A stretch of DNA of 60,000 nucleotides from Hydractinia symbiolongicarpus (taxonomy: Eukaryota; Cnidaria; Hydrozoa; Anthoathecata; Hydractiniidae). A model generated the notes under the pieces. That model had not been told where the DNA came from and did no database searches. It saw only the letters and a program-made list of their open reading frames with translations. A program made the position numbers and the translations under genes. The DNA lies in assembly GCF_029227915.1 (NCBI RefSeq), contig NC_079882.1:8062001-8122000 (forward strand), in the 5' to 3' direction. This document shows, one piece after another, positions 24,201 to 36,548 of this stretch (its first letter is position 1; every line of letters starts with the position of its first letter).

Positions 24201-24912
24201 ATCAGACATGCCGCTCGGTATGAAAAACTGTGATTAATAAGTTATTTTGTTCAGCATGTCTCAATTTCTGCATTTTTTTTACTCTATTTGCATGTTGTAG
24301 TGTAATAAAACAGACATTAATTGTTTAGATGGTATGATAAACATCTAAAAGAATTTGGAGTTAATGGTAATGGAGCAAATCGAGCCTCCATAGTTTTGCT
24401 GACAAATGATATAAAGAATAAAGAGAAAGCACAGGCTGAAGGCGTGGAAGTTTATACAGGTACTTATAATGTGGAGTAAAAAGAAGTTAGGGGAGATTGT
24501 TATTTTAAAGTCATACCTCTAACTACTGTTAATGAAACAGGCATAAACTCTCAAGAATTGTATTATATAATCACAAGAGATGTATTTGTCAACATAATTG
24601 GAAGAACTAAATGAAAATTTTGCAACAGTCCATTTCTTTTTCTATTAAATTTTAAAATGGTGATCAGTATTTTGTATTTGAAATATGACTGTGTATTGTG
24701 TGCACAAAATTTTTATTTTCGATTTCTTTCTTTCTATCTATTACTGAATATTAACAAAATATATTGTATGCTTTAAAGCCCCTTGCAATTACAGATAAGT
24801 GAAGTAATTTATTTTTGATTTATTTTTTGCAGTTCATGAATATGTGCAAGGTTTACAAGGTCATTCTTATCTTGTTGAAAAGTTGGCGAAAATACCAAAT
24901 TTTAACAAAGCT
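21212..24912 (+). CDS. DIS3: DIS3 exons 1-6: CR3 motif and PIN endonuclease domain
   Basis: Exons 21212-21430, 22642-22704, 23309-23403, 24143-24217, 24329-24459 and 24833-24912 encode residues 1-221. A cysteine cluster C-G-A-E-E-C-T-Q-C (about 31-39) corresponds to the CR3 motif that helps tether DIS3 to the exosome core and supports PIN activity. The PIN acidic residues line up as D66 (in L-D-T-N), E94 (L-H-E), D143 (N-D-Y-N-D-R) and D178 (T-N-D). By family knowledge these bind the metal ions for endonucleolytic cleavage, so the endonuclease site looks intact. All introns are GT-AG and the phases join without breaks. Confidence 0.93.
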
Positions 24913-27900
24913 GTAAGTATTACTATTGAGAATATTTTATGCTTAACGTCTGTTTTCCATGCTAGCATGGGTTGGACGGGGTATATTAATGACCCTCTTC
25001 CAATCTGATCTAGATTTTATTAGATCTAAACTCAACTTCCTCTGTATCAAGTCTGTCCTTATAACCTCCTGCCATGTCTTTCTCGGTCTGCCAAGGAACT
25101 ATCAAGTCTCTACACTTTCTTACCCAATTATCCTCCTCCATTCTTTCCAAGTGCCCCAGCCAATTCAATCTTCTTATATGGATAACATCTTTAATTCTAC
25201 GGAGACTTAGCCTGCTTCTTAGCTCATCTAAACTCTTTCTGTCTCTCACACTGGTGTTACACATCCACCTAACCATTCTCATATCATTCCTTTCTAAACG
25301 GTCAAGATCTTCCTGCTTCACTGCCCATGTCTCACTACGTTATGAAGTTTTAAAATGAATTCCCTTTTTTAATGGAAAGAAAAGAAGGAAATTTTGTAAG
25401 GAAGTTTAATATTAACTTTAGGGAATAAAGTAATGCCCAAAATTAGGCAGAATTATTTTTGCAGGTTCTTTGTTCGGAGGAGATTTTGCGGAATTAATTT
25501 TTGCAGATACGAAATATAATTTTTTTTTATGCTTCACAACTCAAATACACTTTAACTCAAAAACCCATTCAAACAAAAATTTTAAAAAATTATGTGGTAG
25601 AACTGAGTAATTAAAGATTTTATTTTAGTATAAAGAATTCATTGTTCAAAAAAAAAAAAAGAAAAAAGACGAAAATGATTGGATTTATCTATGCTTTTTG
25701 TTTTCTACAGTACCCAAGATTCTCAAATTATAACTGAACTTTTTTTGTATGTTTTCTTTAACAATATAACCATATAAAAACCTTAAGGCTTCCTCAGCCA
25801 GAACATTTCAGAGATTACAAACTGGATTTTTTTCTCACTCTTCTGTAGTTTCAAGAACAATTTGAAGAACATTTTCTTTTACATACAGTTGAATGTAAGA
25901 AGGCTTTATCAAAGCATTTTGTGGATTTATTTTTGCGTTTGAAGGCAAACAAGAAGCCCTGGGGACTCTAAGAACTTCCGCTCGCTACCAAAATATTTGA
26001 TGACAACCTGCTAATTCGTTGTGTTATCGTGCCAAACATTCGAAGAGGTTTGGTGCATGAAACTCTGAAGATAAAGCACACAAGTGACATTATATCTTAC
26101 AGCAAACGCAAACAAAACGAAACGTGTCATAATAAACTCACATTTTAAAAGAAATTGCTAACAAAAAATACAGCCTATCATATTCATGGTTGAAAGTCTT
26201 GCGATTGAAACGTTTATGGTCTTAAACGGCGTTTAGTTGACAAAAAATCAAAATTTTGATGTGACCATCATGTTCGGCATACTTTATTTGTTAACTGTGT
26301 CAAATTTGGCCGAAAATAAAGTGGTTTTAATTTTTGGACCAATTTTGGCCTAAAATGACATTTACGTAACAAGAAATCAAAATTTTAATTTCACCATCAT
26401 GTTCAGCGTACTTTATTTGTTAACTGTGCCAAATTTTGTTAAAAATAAAGTAGTTTTAATTTTTAGACTAATTTTGGCCTAAAATGACATTTAGGTAACA
26501 AGAAATCAAAATTTTGATGTCACCATCATGTTCAGCATACTTTTTTTGTTAACTGAGCCAAATTTTGTAGAAAACAAATACCAATTTTGGCATGAAACGT
26601 CATTTAGATGACTTCCCAGTACTTAGGGTACGAAGTTTAAATCTGTGACGTTGCAATTGACCATTTGAGACAGGGTTAGTTAGTTAGTCAGTTATACCAA
26701 TACTATCCTCCTCTCGGAGGAACGTGAAATCCCAGGGTTGATTTTTTCTCAAAAAATGCTCCGAAAGAAAAAAACGACGGTTTTAAAGAATTTCCTATGC
26801 CTTCGGGCGCGGAAATTCAATCAACAATACTTTATTCTGTACTGATTTTTTAGGAGTTTAAATTTACAGAATTTGCTCCATCTCCTACAGTAGACATTCT
26901 TAGAAAAAATAAATATTTTAATAATCTGTATAGCCTATAGTTTAATAGCATTAAGCTTTCATGTTAAGTACGCTGTCATATGTTTGTGGTAACGTTTTAC
27001 AAGGAAAACGTTTGTTCAAAACAAACGTTTTACAAGGAAAGTGTCCCACAAAAACGAAAAGTTAAAGCTTGAGATTATGTTTTTATCTAAATTATCAGGC
27101 AATTTTTGGTTAAGGTTTAAAATGTTAGTAAATAATTTTCATTTTTTAGGGTGGAAAGGTGATGTTTCCAGAGCATTTACCCCTGTCAACCATTCAAACA
27201 GGTCTTAAAACTGGTAAATACCTTCAGGTATGTATTACTTGCATACTGTATGTGAATAATGCTGTACTACCTGAAGCTGTTTTTAGTTTAGGTGGATCAT
27301 CCCAAAAATAGGCTTTACTATGATGATAGTGACCAACAGCTCGTCATAGTGTGTCATTAAGATTTTAAACCAATCACAAAAGTAATAATGTAATGTTTAT
27401 ATACTTAAAACAGGCATATTTAGACTGACTGTTTTAAAATATGTACCACAATTGTATAATCACTCCGCATTACGTAATTGTTCCACTCCGTCTATTTATG
27501 CTGCCATTGTGAGTAAATATTGTTTGACATCCTTATAAAAAAAAGGCTTGCAATTATTTTCCTACAATTGTTAGCAAACTGTTAACTACCAGTGTTCTAA
27601 GTTTATATGTGCACAAATAACGTCGTTTTATTTTTAATTTTTAACATGTATTCTTTGTTGAAACATAAAGCATCCATTTATTGCAGAAGATGAATGTACA
27701 CACATACACACATGCTTTTAATGCAAAAATGCTGATACTACATACTCTTATCGACATATTTGTCATAACTTTTGTGTTCTGTGTTTTTTTAGGGAACATT
27801 TTGTGCAAGCAGGTATGAGTATGTTTGTTGTTATATAACTCATATAAGTTTGAGCCTGAAATTCACTGTAAAAAGAAATGAAATCCTTTTATGTCATCAT

Positions 27901-30900
27901 TATTACTGTGATATTTGAAATTGATTAATTGCACTAATATTCACTGTAAAAAGGAGAAATCTTTTTGTTTGACCATTACTACTGTATATAACTTCCATTT
28001 TTCAAAACATTCTTGCAATATATATATACATGTTTCAATGATTTCAGTAGGTTTTTATAAATTGCAACTTCATTCATAATCACCATGTTAATAAGAAAGC
28101 AACATACAGAAATCCTGCATCCTTAATTTTTTTTGTTTTCAAACAAACAACAACTATCAAGTAGTTTTCAAACTGTTTATTTATAGAGAAAATTACCTTG
28201 AAGCAACTGTACGTATTCCAGGTCGAGAGAGGGAGGTAAGAATTGCATTTTCTGTTATTATATTGGATTTTGTGTCTGTTTTCTCAGTTCCCTGCTAATT
28301 AATTCCTGCCAATTGTTTCTTTGGTCCAAATCAAACACCATGTTACACAATCCCTTTGTAAATATTACTAAATAAGTAAATAAATGATTTAATACCTTTA
28401 AAGCGTTTTATATTTTATTTAGATTTTTATTCAAGGACTGCAACATTTGAACCGTGGAATACAAGATGACATTGTTGCCATTGAAATCTTACCTAAAAAA
28501 GAGTGGGTTGCGCCATCTGCACTAATACTCGAGGAAAAAGATGACGAATTAGAAGAAGAGGAACAAGATCAAAACGTTAGTGGGATATTTGTAGCATATT
28601 TTCATTCTATGAATTTGATATTTTACCATGTTGGGGATAAATTACAAATACCTGTCAAATCAAAAATAGTGGTGAAAAATAAAAACTACACATTTTTTTA
28701 ATTGGTTACATGCTTAGACATGTTTTAATGCTTCAGTCTAAATATTTTCATGAAGTTTGCAAGGAAATCAATGAACAAAAGCTAAATTTACAAACAATAT
28801 ATTTCTACAGGAAATAAATTAGAAATATATTAGTTAGTTAGAAATGAATTTTCATTTTTGACTATTTCAATTGTGGCAAAAGTTTTGCTCTAGCCGTCTT
28901 TCAATATACTTAAAAAAATGTTTTTACTTGGGAAAGTTATATGACAAATCAGATTTGTACTCCATTAAACAAAGTCCCTTAACAGGGTAATATATGTAAC
29001 AATGTCTTGGCACATAAAATTATACAGAAAGTTAAAAAGAGATCATGTTTACTTGAGCAGGAACTTGCTTTGCTGAAACAGGAAAAAAATCCACCTGAGG
29101 TAGAATTCTATTTGGAAAACATAAAAATTTAATTAAGTAACATGAAAAAAAGTGAGTTACCCATGTTTCATCTGTCTGTCCTTGTTTTGCCCTGCTTCTC
29201 CTTCCTGACAAAGGGGGTAATCAGTAAATCTGTAATATATTCCAAGTATTAATGCATGTACTTTCTCCTTACCTTTTCTCTGATATTCAGGTGGAGGAAG
29301 AGCTGAAAAAGCAGAAAAGAATTACGGCAAATTTAAAAGAAAGCGGGAAGGTTCGTTTGAAGCACCTGACAAATGCATTTCTATTTTTGTAAATAATTTG
29401 CTTTTTTAAAGATTTTTTATTGGTTACATTAATTTTCTCAGGTTGTTGGTATCATAAAGCGTAATTGGCGACCATTTTGTGGAATGTTATCACCTAAAGG
29501 AAATGCTAAGGTAAACTAGGGACCGTAAGGTACCTTTATAAGTTGTACTTCCTGAAAGATTTGCATGAGAAATTCCCAATGATATGTCCGATGTTGCTTT
29601 TTTTAATATATTTTTGTTTCTTTACCACTGCTTCGACGTTCTACTGTGTCAAAAGTTTAAAACCAGGTCCTGTCTTTCTTTATGGCATGTGACCCTATTA
29701 CGTAGGGTTAACGGCTCCACTCAAATTAATGAGTGGATAAAGTATACAGTGTGCGTGGAATAAGTTAAACTAAATGTTTTTTTAAAGCAGCATTACATTA
29801 CAAACGTCTATTGTTGGCCACAATAACTTTTAAGTTAAGTTATAATATATTCAAAAAGGAACACTAAAACGAAGAATATTTCGGGTTTCAGTCACCTTTT
29901 ATACCACCCTGGACATGCACGGTTGAACTTCCTATGAACAGTTCAAAGCGTCTTAATGAAGACTAAGCGAACGCCGCCTAAAGTTTTACGAGGTCATCCA
30001 TATTCTGAATGTTTGACCACTCTAATGGAAACAATTTCTACAGTAATTGATAAGTTCTTTATATTTTTTTCTTCATTCGTTTTACTAGGGTCTGAAGCAT
30101 ATGTTTGTGGCTGCAAACCGTCAGATACCACGTATCATGATCGAGTCGAGACAAGGTGAATTACTTCAAAACAAGAAAATTATTGTCAGTATTGACGCTT
30201 GGCCTAGAAATTCGCGATATCCGTTGGTACGTTCTGTTTTCGATGTGTTTTAGACGCTACTTCTTCATACATTCTGTCGAATATGGTCAGTTTGGTTCCT
30301 TCTCCCTTCCTTTTTCATTCGACGTAACTTTCGTCATTTTAGGGTCATTACGTTCGTGACTTGGGCGAGTGTGGAGAAAAAGCAACAGAGAATGAAGTGC
30401 TGCTATTGGAACACGACGTGCCACACTGTCCATTTTCGCAACAAGTTTTGGATGATTTACCTGAAATGCCCTGGGTTATCACTGAACAGGTTAGTTGAGT
30501 GAAAAATCTGTTGTTTTTTGTAGCAAAAGTAAGGTTAAATATGATTGGTTTTTTTTTGCACTTTTTTTAACTTTGTTCTTTCATGATAAAACGTACTCAC
30601 ATTTATCAATTTTCAATCTTTTTTTTACTTTTGCTCTAAAGTAGTAAACAAACACACATACACACAGCGCAGTTTGTCGCTAAAAAATGCATATACAATT
30701 TCAGGATTATGCAATTCGTCGGGACTTACGTAACTACAATATATGCAGCATTGATCCACCAGGTTGCACAGATATTGACGATGCTTTGCACTGGAGGATG
30801 CTGGACAACGGAAATTATGAGGTAATTTTCTTATAAATTCAATTTTGTTCCCTAATTACAATGTAAAAGTGATTTAATTGTTGTCATATCTTTTTAGTGT

Positions 30901-33900
30901 GGTGTCCATATTGCTGATGTCACTCATTTTGTCAAACCGAACACGAACATGGACAAAGAAGCAGCACATCGTGCTACGACAGTTTATTTAGTGGATCAGG
31001 TATGCGATATCTGATTCACATTTGTTTAGTGCTTTTGTCTTTGTCCGTTTGTTTGTTTATTTATGTGTTTGTTTACATTTAGCGGATAGACATGCTTCCC
31101 GAATTACTTAGCTCCAATCTCTGCTCGCTTCACGAGAAAGTGGAACGGTACGTTAGAAGGAGGTTGTTTTATTTATATTGCGGATGTTATATTCCTCATT
31201 CTTTTCTGTCCTCTCTAGGTTCGCCTTCTCTTGTGTTTGGGAAATGACACCGGATGCTGACATAGTATCAGTGGACTTCTTCAAAAGCATAATCAGTTCA
31301 AAGGTGCTGGGTTAAACTTATACATTTTTTTACTGTAAATACTGATCCCTAGAGTCATTTGTTTGAGCTTTGTGGCATACTTTCTATAAAAAATATTTGA
31401 TTTTTACACTGCAATCAGTCAAAATTTGGTGCAACGATCTGATTAAATACTCTTTTTTTACTCAGGCTGCTATGACTTATGCAGAGGCGCAAATGATAAT
31501 TGACGACGCCTCTCGGCAGGATCAGATAGCAAAAGGTTTGCGTCATTTAAACGAACTTGCGAAAAAGTTAAAGCAGAAGAGGATTGATGCAGGGTACGTT
31601 GTAGCGAACTCTGTTTTTTATTGCTTAACTAAACACCACCGCCTTCTGCCCCATCACCGCCCCGTCATCTCCCCTGCCCTATCACCGCTTCTGCCCTATC
31701 ACCGCCTCTTTCCCACCACCTGCCCTGCCTGCCTTCCCCAGTAATATTCATAGTTGGAAGATAATTTCTGTTCTTTTTAGAGCATTGTCACTAGCTTCGA
31801 CTGAAATTCGCTTCAACATTGACAGTGAAACGCATGATCCTATTGATCTGCAATCAAAACAGCTGAGGTAGGATGGTACATTAATTAGACGGGGAAATGT
31901 TGTTTTAAGGTTTATGAGATTATAGAAGTACTAATAGACATACGGAAAGTCGTGGGTTTTCTAATGAAAATCGTATATGTGGTTATGTGTATATTTGAAG
32001 TTGGCAAAAAATCTTCCACGTGGTACAAGTATACAAGTTTAAAATTTTTTAATCGTTAAAAAAATAGACATTGTTTTACAGTGTTAGTTATTTTTAGGAG
32101 AGATTGAGGAAAATCGGATATTTTTTTGAATAAACGCAAGAGCTTATTTGAGAAATTCTACTACGAGCTTTATGCTCTGTGATATGGGTTTGTATTTCTT
32201 TCATAGAGAAACAAATTCATTGGTCGAGGAATTTATGTTGTTAGCCAATATCTCGGTTGCTAAAAAACTTTACGAACACTTTCCACAACATGCAGTGTTA
32301 AGAAAACATCCCACTCCGTCTCCTGCGATGTTTGAAACGTTGATTAAATCAGCAAATAGCTTAGTAAGTGAAACATTATTTAAATTCTCTAAGTAAAAGT
32401 TGTAATGCCAGTTTTATAAATTTTGCGAAAATTAATTCTCGCGAAAATTAGTTCTTGCGAAAATTATAACACTCGCGAAAATTATAACACTCGTGAAAGA
32501 ATTTTTTTTAATTTTTTTTTGTAGAAAACGATTTGCACTAATTTTTTCTTTAATTTTTCTAGAACCGCACATACTAGATATGTAAATTTCATCTATAATT
32601 TTATTCAAATTTGTTGTTGCAGACGTCTACAACAAAATACTTATAAAGAAGCAACAACAACAACAACAACAAAAGATTTTAGAATATTCTTTTTTTGTAT
32701 TTTTCAGAAAGTCGATATCGATGCTTCTACTGGTCGCTCGTTACAACAGTCATTAGATGCTGCGATATTTCCTGACGATCCATACAAGAATGTCATGTTG
32801 CGTATCCTTACAACACGATCGTTGACTCAAGCTGTCTACCTATGCTCTGGTACTGAGAAGTTTGAGGATTTTAAACATTATGGTTTAGCAACACCGATTT
32901 ATACTCACTTCACATCACCAATAAGAAGGTAAGCTGGTGACTTTTCTTAGTTTCTTCTTTTAATAAGAATATATCACTAGCTATGGACATTATCGTTTCG
33001 AAACGGGTTTTAAAAACTACAGGAGTAAATAATGACCACTTTAGTTTTTCTTCTTGATTGACAACTAATTTGGTCATTATTTCGAACATATTTTCATTTT
33101 TCTTAAGATTTTAAATCTGTATGAAAAAGCGAGTTATTTCTTAATGCGCCTATTAAATGTTAAAAAGAAAAGGATAATATGGTAATATTATGGTCATTGA
33201 CCAAAAATGTCAACTTCGCTCTGTTATTCATGCAATGTGATATATTTTTCGTTCTGATCTACTTTTTAGATATCCAGATGTCTTAGTGCATCGCTTATTA
33301 GGTGTCGCTTGTGGAGCGTACCCATCCAGTTCTGATTTACTGAATATGCCAATTGTACAAGTATGCAAAAATTTGTTTAGCCATCTGTTTAGGGGGTATT
33401 TTTTAATCATCGCATACACTCTTTTTTTTAAACAATGTAGTGTTTAATAACAATGATACTTAAAACTCTAAAAATTTAAGTATGGGTTAAGGATAATAAT
33501 CAGGCTCAAACTCCACCAATTGTATGTTTTTTGTATGGTATTGTCCGGCTAATTTGTGAATTTTTGAATTGAACTTTTAGCTGTAAGAACTTCTATTGTG
33601 CCTATCTAATATCATGCTCAAATACTAAGCGGTAAGAGTTGCGGCGAAAATCGCCTTAATGAAAGCATCCTTAAAATAATGTATTTAAACTCATAAAAAA
33701 ATTGAAAGAATACTATAGTTCTGTAAAAAAGAGAGGCTCATATAAAATAAAACTCATAAAACTGGTGTTTTTAAAAGCTTTATTAAATTCAATGAAAAAA
33801 TGTGCACACACTTTTCAACATCGTGTGTCACACAAACTTATGTGTTTCACTCTTTTATATTTAGTCAGCCACTACACACTGTAATTATCGACACAAGATG

Positions 33901-36548
33901 GCGCAATATGCAGGCCGTGCGTCTGTTAATTTGCATACACAAGTAAGGATTGTTTACTAATATATGTCAAATCAGTTTGTTGAGTTGCTATGTAGCAACA
34001 GTCGTTTTATTTAGGGGAATTGTATCAATTTTATGCCTCGGCGATGCTTTTTTATGTCCAAAAGACCTTCTTCACCTTTAAAACGATTACAACATAAAAT
34101 GTAACTTTTTACAAATTTTGAACAGCGCCAATAATTTTCGAAATCCGATCTGTGTCCTGGATCTATATTTTCAGTGTCTGCATACCAAACTTTGAACAAT
34201 GTATATTTTAATTTTACTAAACCTTTAGATATGCTTTGGAAAAAGAACGTGTATCTTCACCCTAAAACTAATTAAAGCCTAGAATAGCAGTTTATATTGG
34301 TGCGTTTGACTTGAAATTATTGTTTTAGATATTTTTCAAAAATCGCCTTACAAATGAAGACGGCTACATATTATTTGTTCGCAAAAATGCTCTCCAGATT
34401 CTTATACCGAAGTACGGTTTAGAAGGGACAGTTTATTTATCGAAGAAGAAACATACTGAGGGACCGTGCTCTTTTGATGAGGAGGTGAGTATCCTCGTTG
34501 GCGGAGTTTGTAAATACACAGTAGTACTGAAGGCAAGCGCATTCTTGAAAATCACTTTCATTATAAAAATAGCGAAACCGGGAAAAATTTTTCAAAAGAA
34601 TTTTACACGGCAATTCAAAGCTGGTACAGTAACAACTTTTTTCTTCATACTAAAGACCAGGTTTTGATTTGTCTACTTGCTTTTAACTTAGTTTGTGAGG
34701 AGTAGTCTGTTCTGTACTTTGACATGTCTTGCATGAACTTGTGTTTAAAGGATGTACACAAGTTCTTGTTTTACTGTACTTCAATTTTCCAGCTACGACA
34801 CTGGAAATAATATTTGGAAAGCTGTTTCTCTCAAAAATAACCCCACAAAAAACAGTTATTATTATTATTATTGGGATTGTTCAGGATAGCCTCTTCAGTT
34901 CCTATTGGTACTGCTATTAACGAGGGTCCTGCGAAGGGGGCTTAGTTCTTTTAAAGCTCAACAATCGCTCACCTAGACAACTGCCTAAGATATCAATCTT
35001 ATTCTCATACTGAACTCTAAGCAGAAAGGATTTACACTTGTTTGAGTAATAATAATAACGGAGACTCAGACGGTGTTCGAACTCAAGACCTCCCGCACTG
35101 GAAGGTAACGCTCTACCAACAAGGCTACCAGTTGGCCAGTATTCTGCGGAAAGTTTTACTTTGGCAGGTGTGTAGGCTAAGTAAACAACGTCGAAAGTGT
35201 GCTAGATGCATTTTCTAGCGCAATCAATACTACGACCCGAAAGGGTGCAAAAAATCAAGAAATTGGGGCGTCTTGACGTCAGCGAAAATTAGAACCGTTT
35301 CAGATCCTAGTCCTCAGTTCGACATAGACAAACTTCGACAACTCCGGAGTGCGTGTTACTTAGATAAAAATGGCGCTGTCAATATCTTGTGGTTTTGATC
35401 TTTGAATTTCCGCTCTTTCTTAATATGTTATATCTGGAATTGCGCACAAACTGAATTGATAAAAATTTACATTTGCAAAAAGTTATAGATTAAAAAATGA
35501 ATTTGATTCAACATATTTTCTTTCCGAGATCGTGACTTGACTAAAGTTATACGCATTATTACATTAAGTTTCCATACGCTTCACTTTGGTAACATAATTC
35601 GGCCAAAAAGCCGTTTGGTTCTCGTTCGTTTCTGAGTGGTGTTTATGTACCTTTATCCATAAATCGTTGAACATAATAGCCTTGTTAAAATATTCCAAAT
35701 ACAGCTTTTTCAGCAGGATATAGGTCATTCTTTGACTTTTTGCTTTGTAGAAAATGTGTCAAACAGCTGGAGATGTCACGTTACAAGTGTTCGACAAAGT
35801 CATCGTTCAAGTGAGCATAGAACAGAAAACAATACAAACTACAGAAATGCAACTAAAGCTAGTACATCCACAGGTAATGATGCAACACACTTTTAAAAAT
35901 TATTCAACAAATTTATCAGTTAATACTATTTTTTAATTTTTTTTTTTTTTTTTTTAATACTAATAATCACCTAATGAGAATTAGAGATTTAAGGGATTAT
36001 TAGTAGTAGATACAAAAGGCAAAGTGTTATTAAACGGTCACCGCCGTTGAGACGGCCATTGAGACGAATCCAAATCTATCCTAAATTCTTCTGCTGGAAA
36101 ATTTAATTTAAAAAGCTGATTTTTGTTTCTTTTAAAAGTCGCAGTTTCGAATTAATATAGGCGCGATTTGTTACTTGCTTCCAACAATTGTACGACGCAT
36201 CCTCTGTTATATATTCTTATTGTGCAACAACCTTTTACAGTTCAAAATGTGTTGCACAAATATCGTAGTCTCGTTCCATTGGCGTGGTTTTGTGTTTTCA
36301 CTCAGTTGTAAAACAACTCAGTCCTGCAATTGTTGTACAGCCTTTAGACATCAGCTTTCATGGACGAATGTGTATTGTATATTTCGCAGAACAGAATCTT
36401 GTATATCGAAAGAAGTACGATCTGTACCGCTTATATTAGTTCATGATTATTTATCCTTTTATAGATTCCTGGTTTGTCTGTACCACCCTTGAACAACAAG
36501 GCCACTAAAGATGACGAACAACCGCCCAAAAAAAAGACGAGAAAATAA
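21212..36548 (+). CDS. DIS3: DIS3, exosome exonuclease RRP44 (28 coding exons)
   Basis: DIS3 is the catalytic subunit of the RNA exosome, a processive 3'-to-5' exoribonuclease with a separate PIN endonuclease site, used in nuclear and cytoplasmic RNA processing and decay. Joining the 28 exons gives about 969 residues, close to the human 958. Recognisable in order are the N-terminal M-L-K-S-K start and CR3 cysteine motif, PIN, two cold-shock domains, RNB, S1 and a lysine-rich tail. Catalytic aspartates of both nuclease sites are present and there is no frameshift. The ATG at 21212 is chosen because it matches the family start, although the frame is open farther upstream. Coding exons 1-14: 21212-21430, 22642-22704, 23309-23403, 24143-24217, 24329-24459, 24833-24912, 27150-27227, 27793-27812, 28187-28235, 28423-28575, 29061-29099, 29291-29350, 29442-29510, 30089-30226. 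The remaining exons are in the block entries. No AATAAA is seen close after the stop. Confidence 0.96.
22754..23161. mobile_element. MITE-like foldback in DIS3 intron 2
   Basis: ATGCTCAATAAAG at 22754-22766 is repeated inverted at 23149-23161. Near the ends are matching words on opposite strands resembling GCTTATTTGCAAG and GGGTGCTTAT. There is no coding content. Confidence 0.55.
24950..25345 (-). pseudogene. RTE-type retrotransposon 3' fragment in DIS3 intron 6
   Basis: On the minus strand, a frame from about 25345 to 25010 reads [24 protein letters not shown], and [13 protein letters not shown]. This is the characteristic end of RTE-like reverse transcriptases (the W-A-x-K and W-x-G-H blocks). 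The palm is absent, so the copy is strongly 5' truncated. It continues to about 24950 through a short 3' UTR ending CCCATGCTAGCATGG. It lies antisense inside the intron and does not disturb the DIS3 exons. Confidence 0.8.
26236..26622 (+). repeat. 129-bp tandem repeat, three units, in DIS3 intron 6
   Basis: The word ACCATCATGTTC recurs at about 26263, 26392 and 26522. Around it, AATCAAAATTTTGATGT, TTTGTTAACTG and CAATTTTGGCCTAAAATGAC repeat in register. The third unit has drifted at its end. Confidence 0.85.
27150..30489 (+). CDS. DIS3: DIS3 exons 7-15: cold-shock domains CSD1 and CSD2
   Basis: Exons 27150-27227, 27793-27812, 28187-28235, 28423-28575, 29061-29099, 29291-29350, 29442-29510, 30089-30226 and 30343-30489 encode about residues 222-472. 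They begin [12 protein letters not shown], include G-L-Q-H-L-N-R-G and [16 protein letters not shown], and end [10 protein letters not shown]. These OB folds guide RNA into the RNB channel. Exon 8 is only 20 bases long. Exons 11 and 12 code a charged, glutamate/lysine-rich linker. Exon 11 is the least certain, accepted because its splice sites and phase fit. Confidence 0.88.
30705..33942 (+). CDS. DIS3: DIS3 exons 16-25: RNB exoribonuclease domain
   Basis: Exons 30705-30821, 30898-30999, 31083-31147, 31219-31303, 31466-31593, 31781-31867, 32207-32363, 32708-32928, 33270-33360 and 33865-33942 encode about residues 473-849. The catalytic signature [15 protein letters not shown] places the four conserved aspartates at about D489, D495, D497 and D498; the last is equivalent to the essential human D487. 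Further family blocks are [39 protein letters not shown] and H-K-M-A-Q-Y-A. The RNB site is intact. Confidence 0.95.
31633..31740 (+). repeat. C-rich pyrimidine low-complexity block in DIS3 intron 20
   Basis: CTGCCCTATCACCGC-like units are repeated imperfectly. The strand is almost free of G, in sharp contrast with the AT-rich surroundings. Confidence 0.8.
32420..32500 (+). repeat. GCGAAAATTA tandem words in DIS3 intron 22
   Basis: Five imperfect copies of (T/C)GCGAAAATTA lie in succession. Related GCGAAAGTTATT words occur at 49900-49935, so this is a dispersed simple motif. Confidence 0.6.
34329..36548 (+). CDS. DIS3: DIS3 exons 26-28: S1 RNA-binding domain and basic tail
   Basis: Exons 34329-34484, 35751-35873 and 36465-36548 encode the last 120 residues. 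They include [21 protein letters not shown] and V-F-D-K-V-I-V-Q-V of the S1 fold. The final exon gives I-P-G-L-S-V-P, as in animal DIS3, and ends in a P-P-K-K-K-T-R-K tail that is a plausible nuclear localisation signal. The stop is TAA at 36546-36548. Confidence 0.93.
34856..35138 (-). mobile_element. tRNA-derived SINE (family 2, copy A) in DIS3 intron 26
   Basis: Reading the minus strand from 35138, the head has an A-box-like TTGGTAGAGCG and a B-box-like GAGTTCGAACAC, separated as in a tRNA. A body of about 200 bp follows, and a tail of AAT/ATT repeats at 34856-34872 closes it. The body matches 49385-49662 over most of its length (TTTCTGCTTA(G/A), GAGAATA(A/G)GATTGATATCTTAGG, CCCCTTCGCAGGACCCTC, GGCTATCCTG). 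It is an SINE, not a tRNA gene. Confidence 0.85.

Noticed and set aside
34856-35138. A tRNA gene on the minus strand
   Set aside because: Pol III boxes are present, but the acceptor stem does not close, and the same head with body and AAT tail occurs again at 49385-49662.
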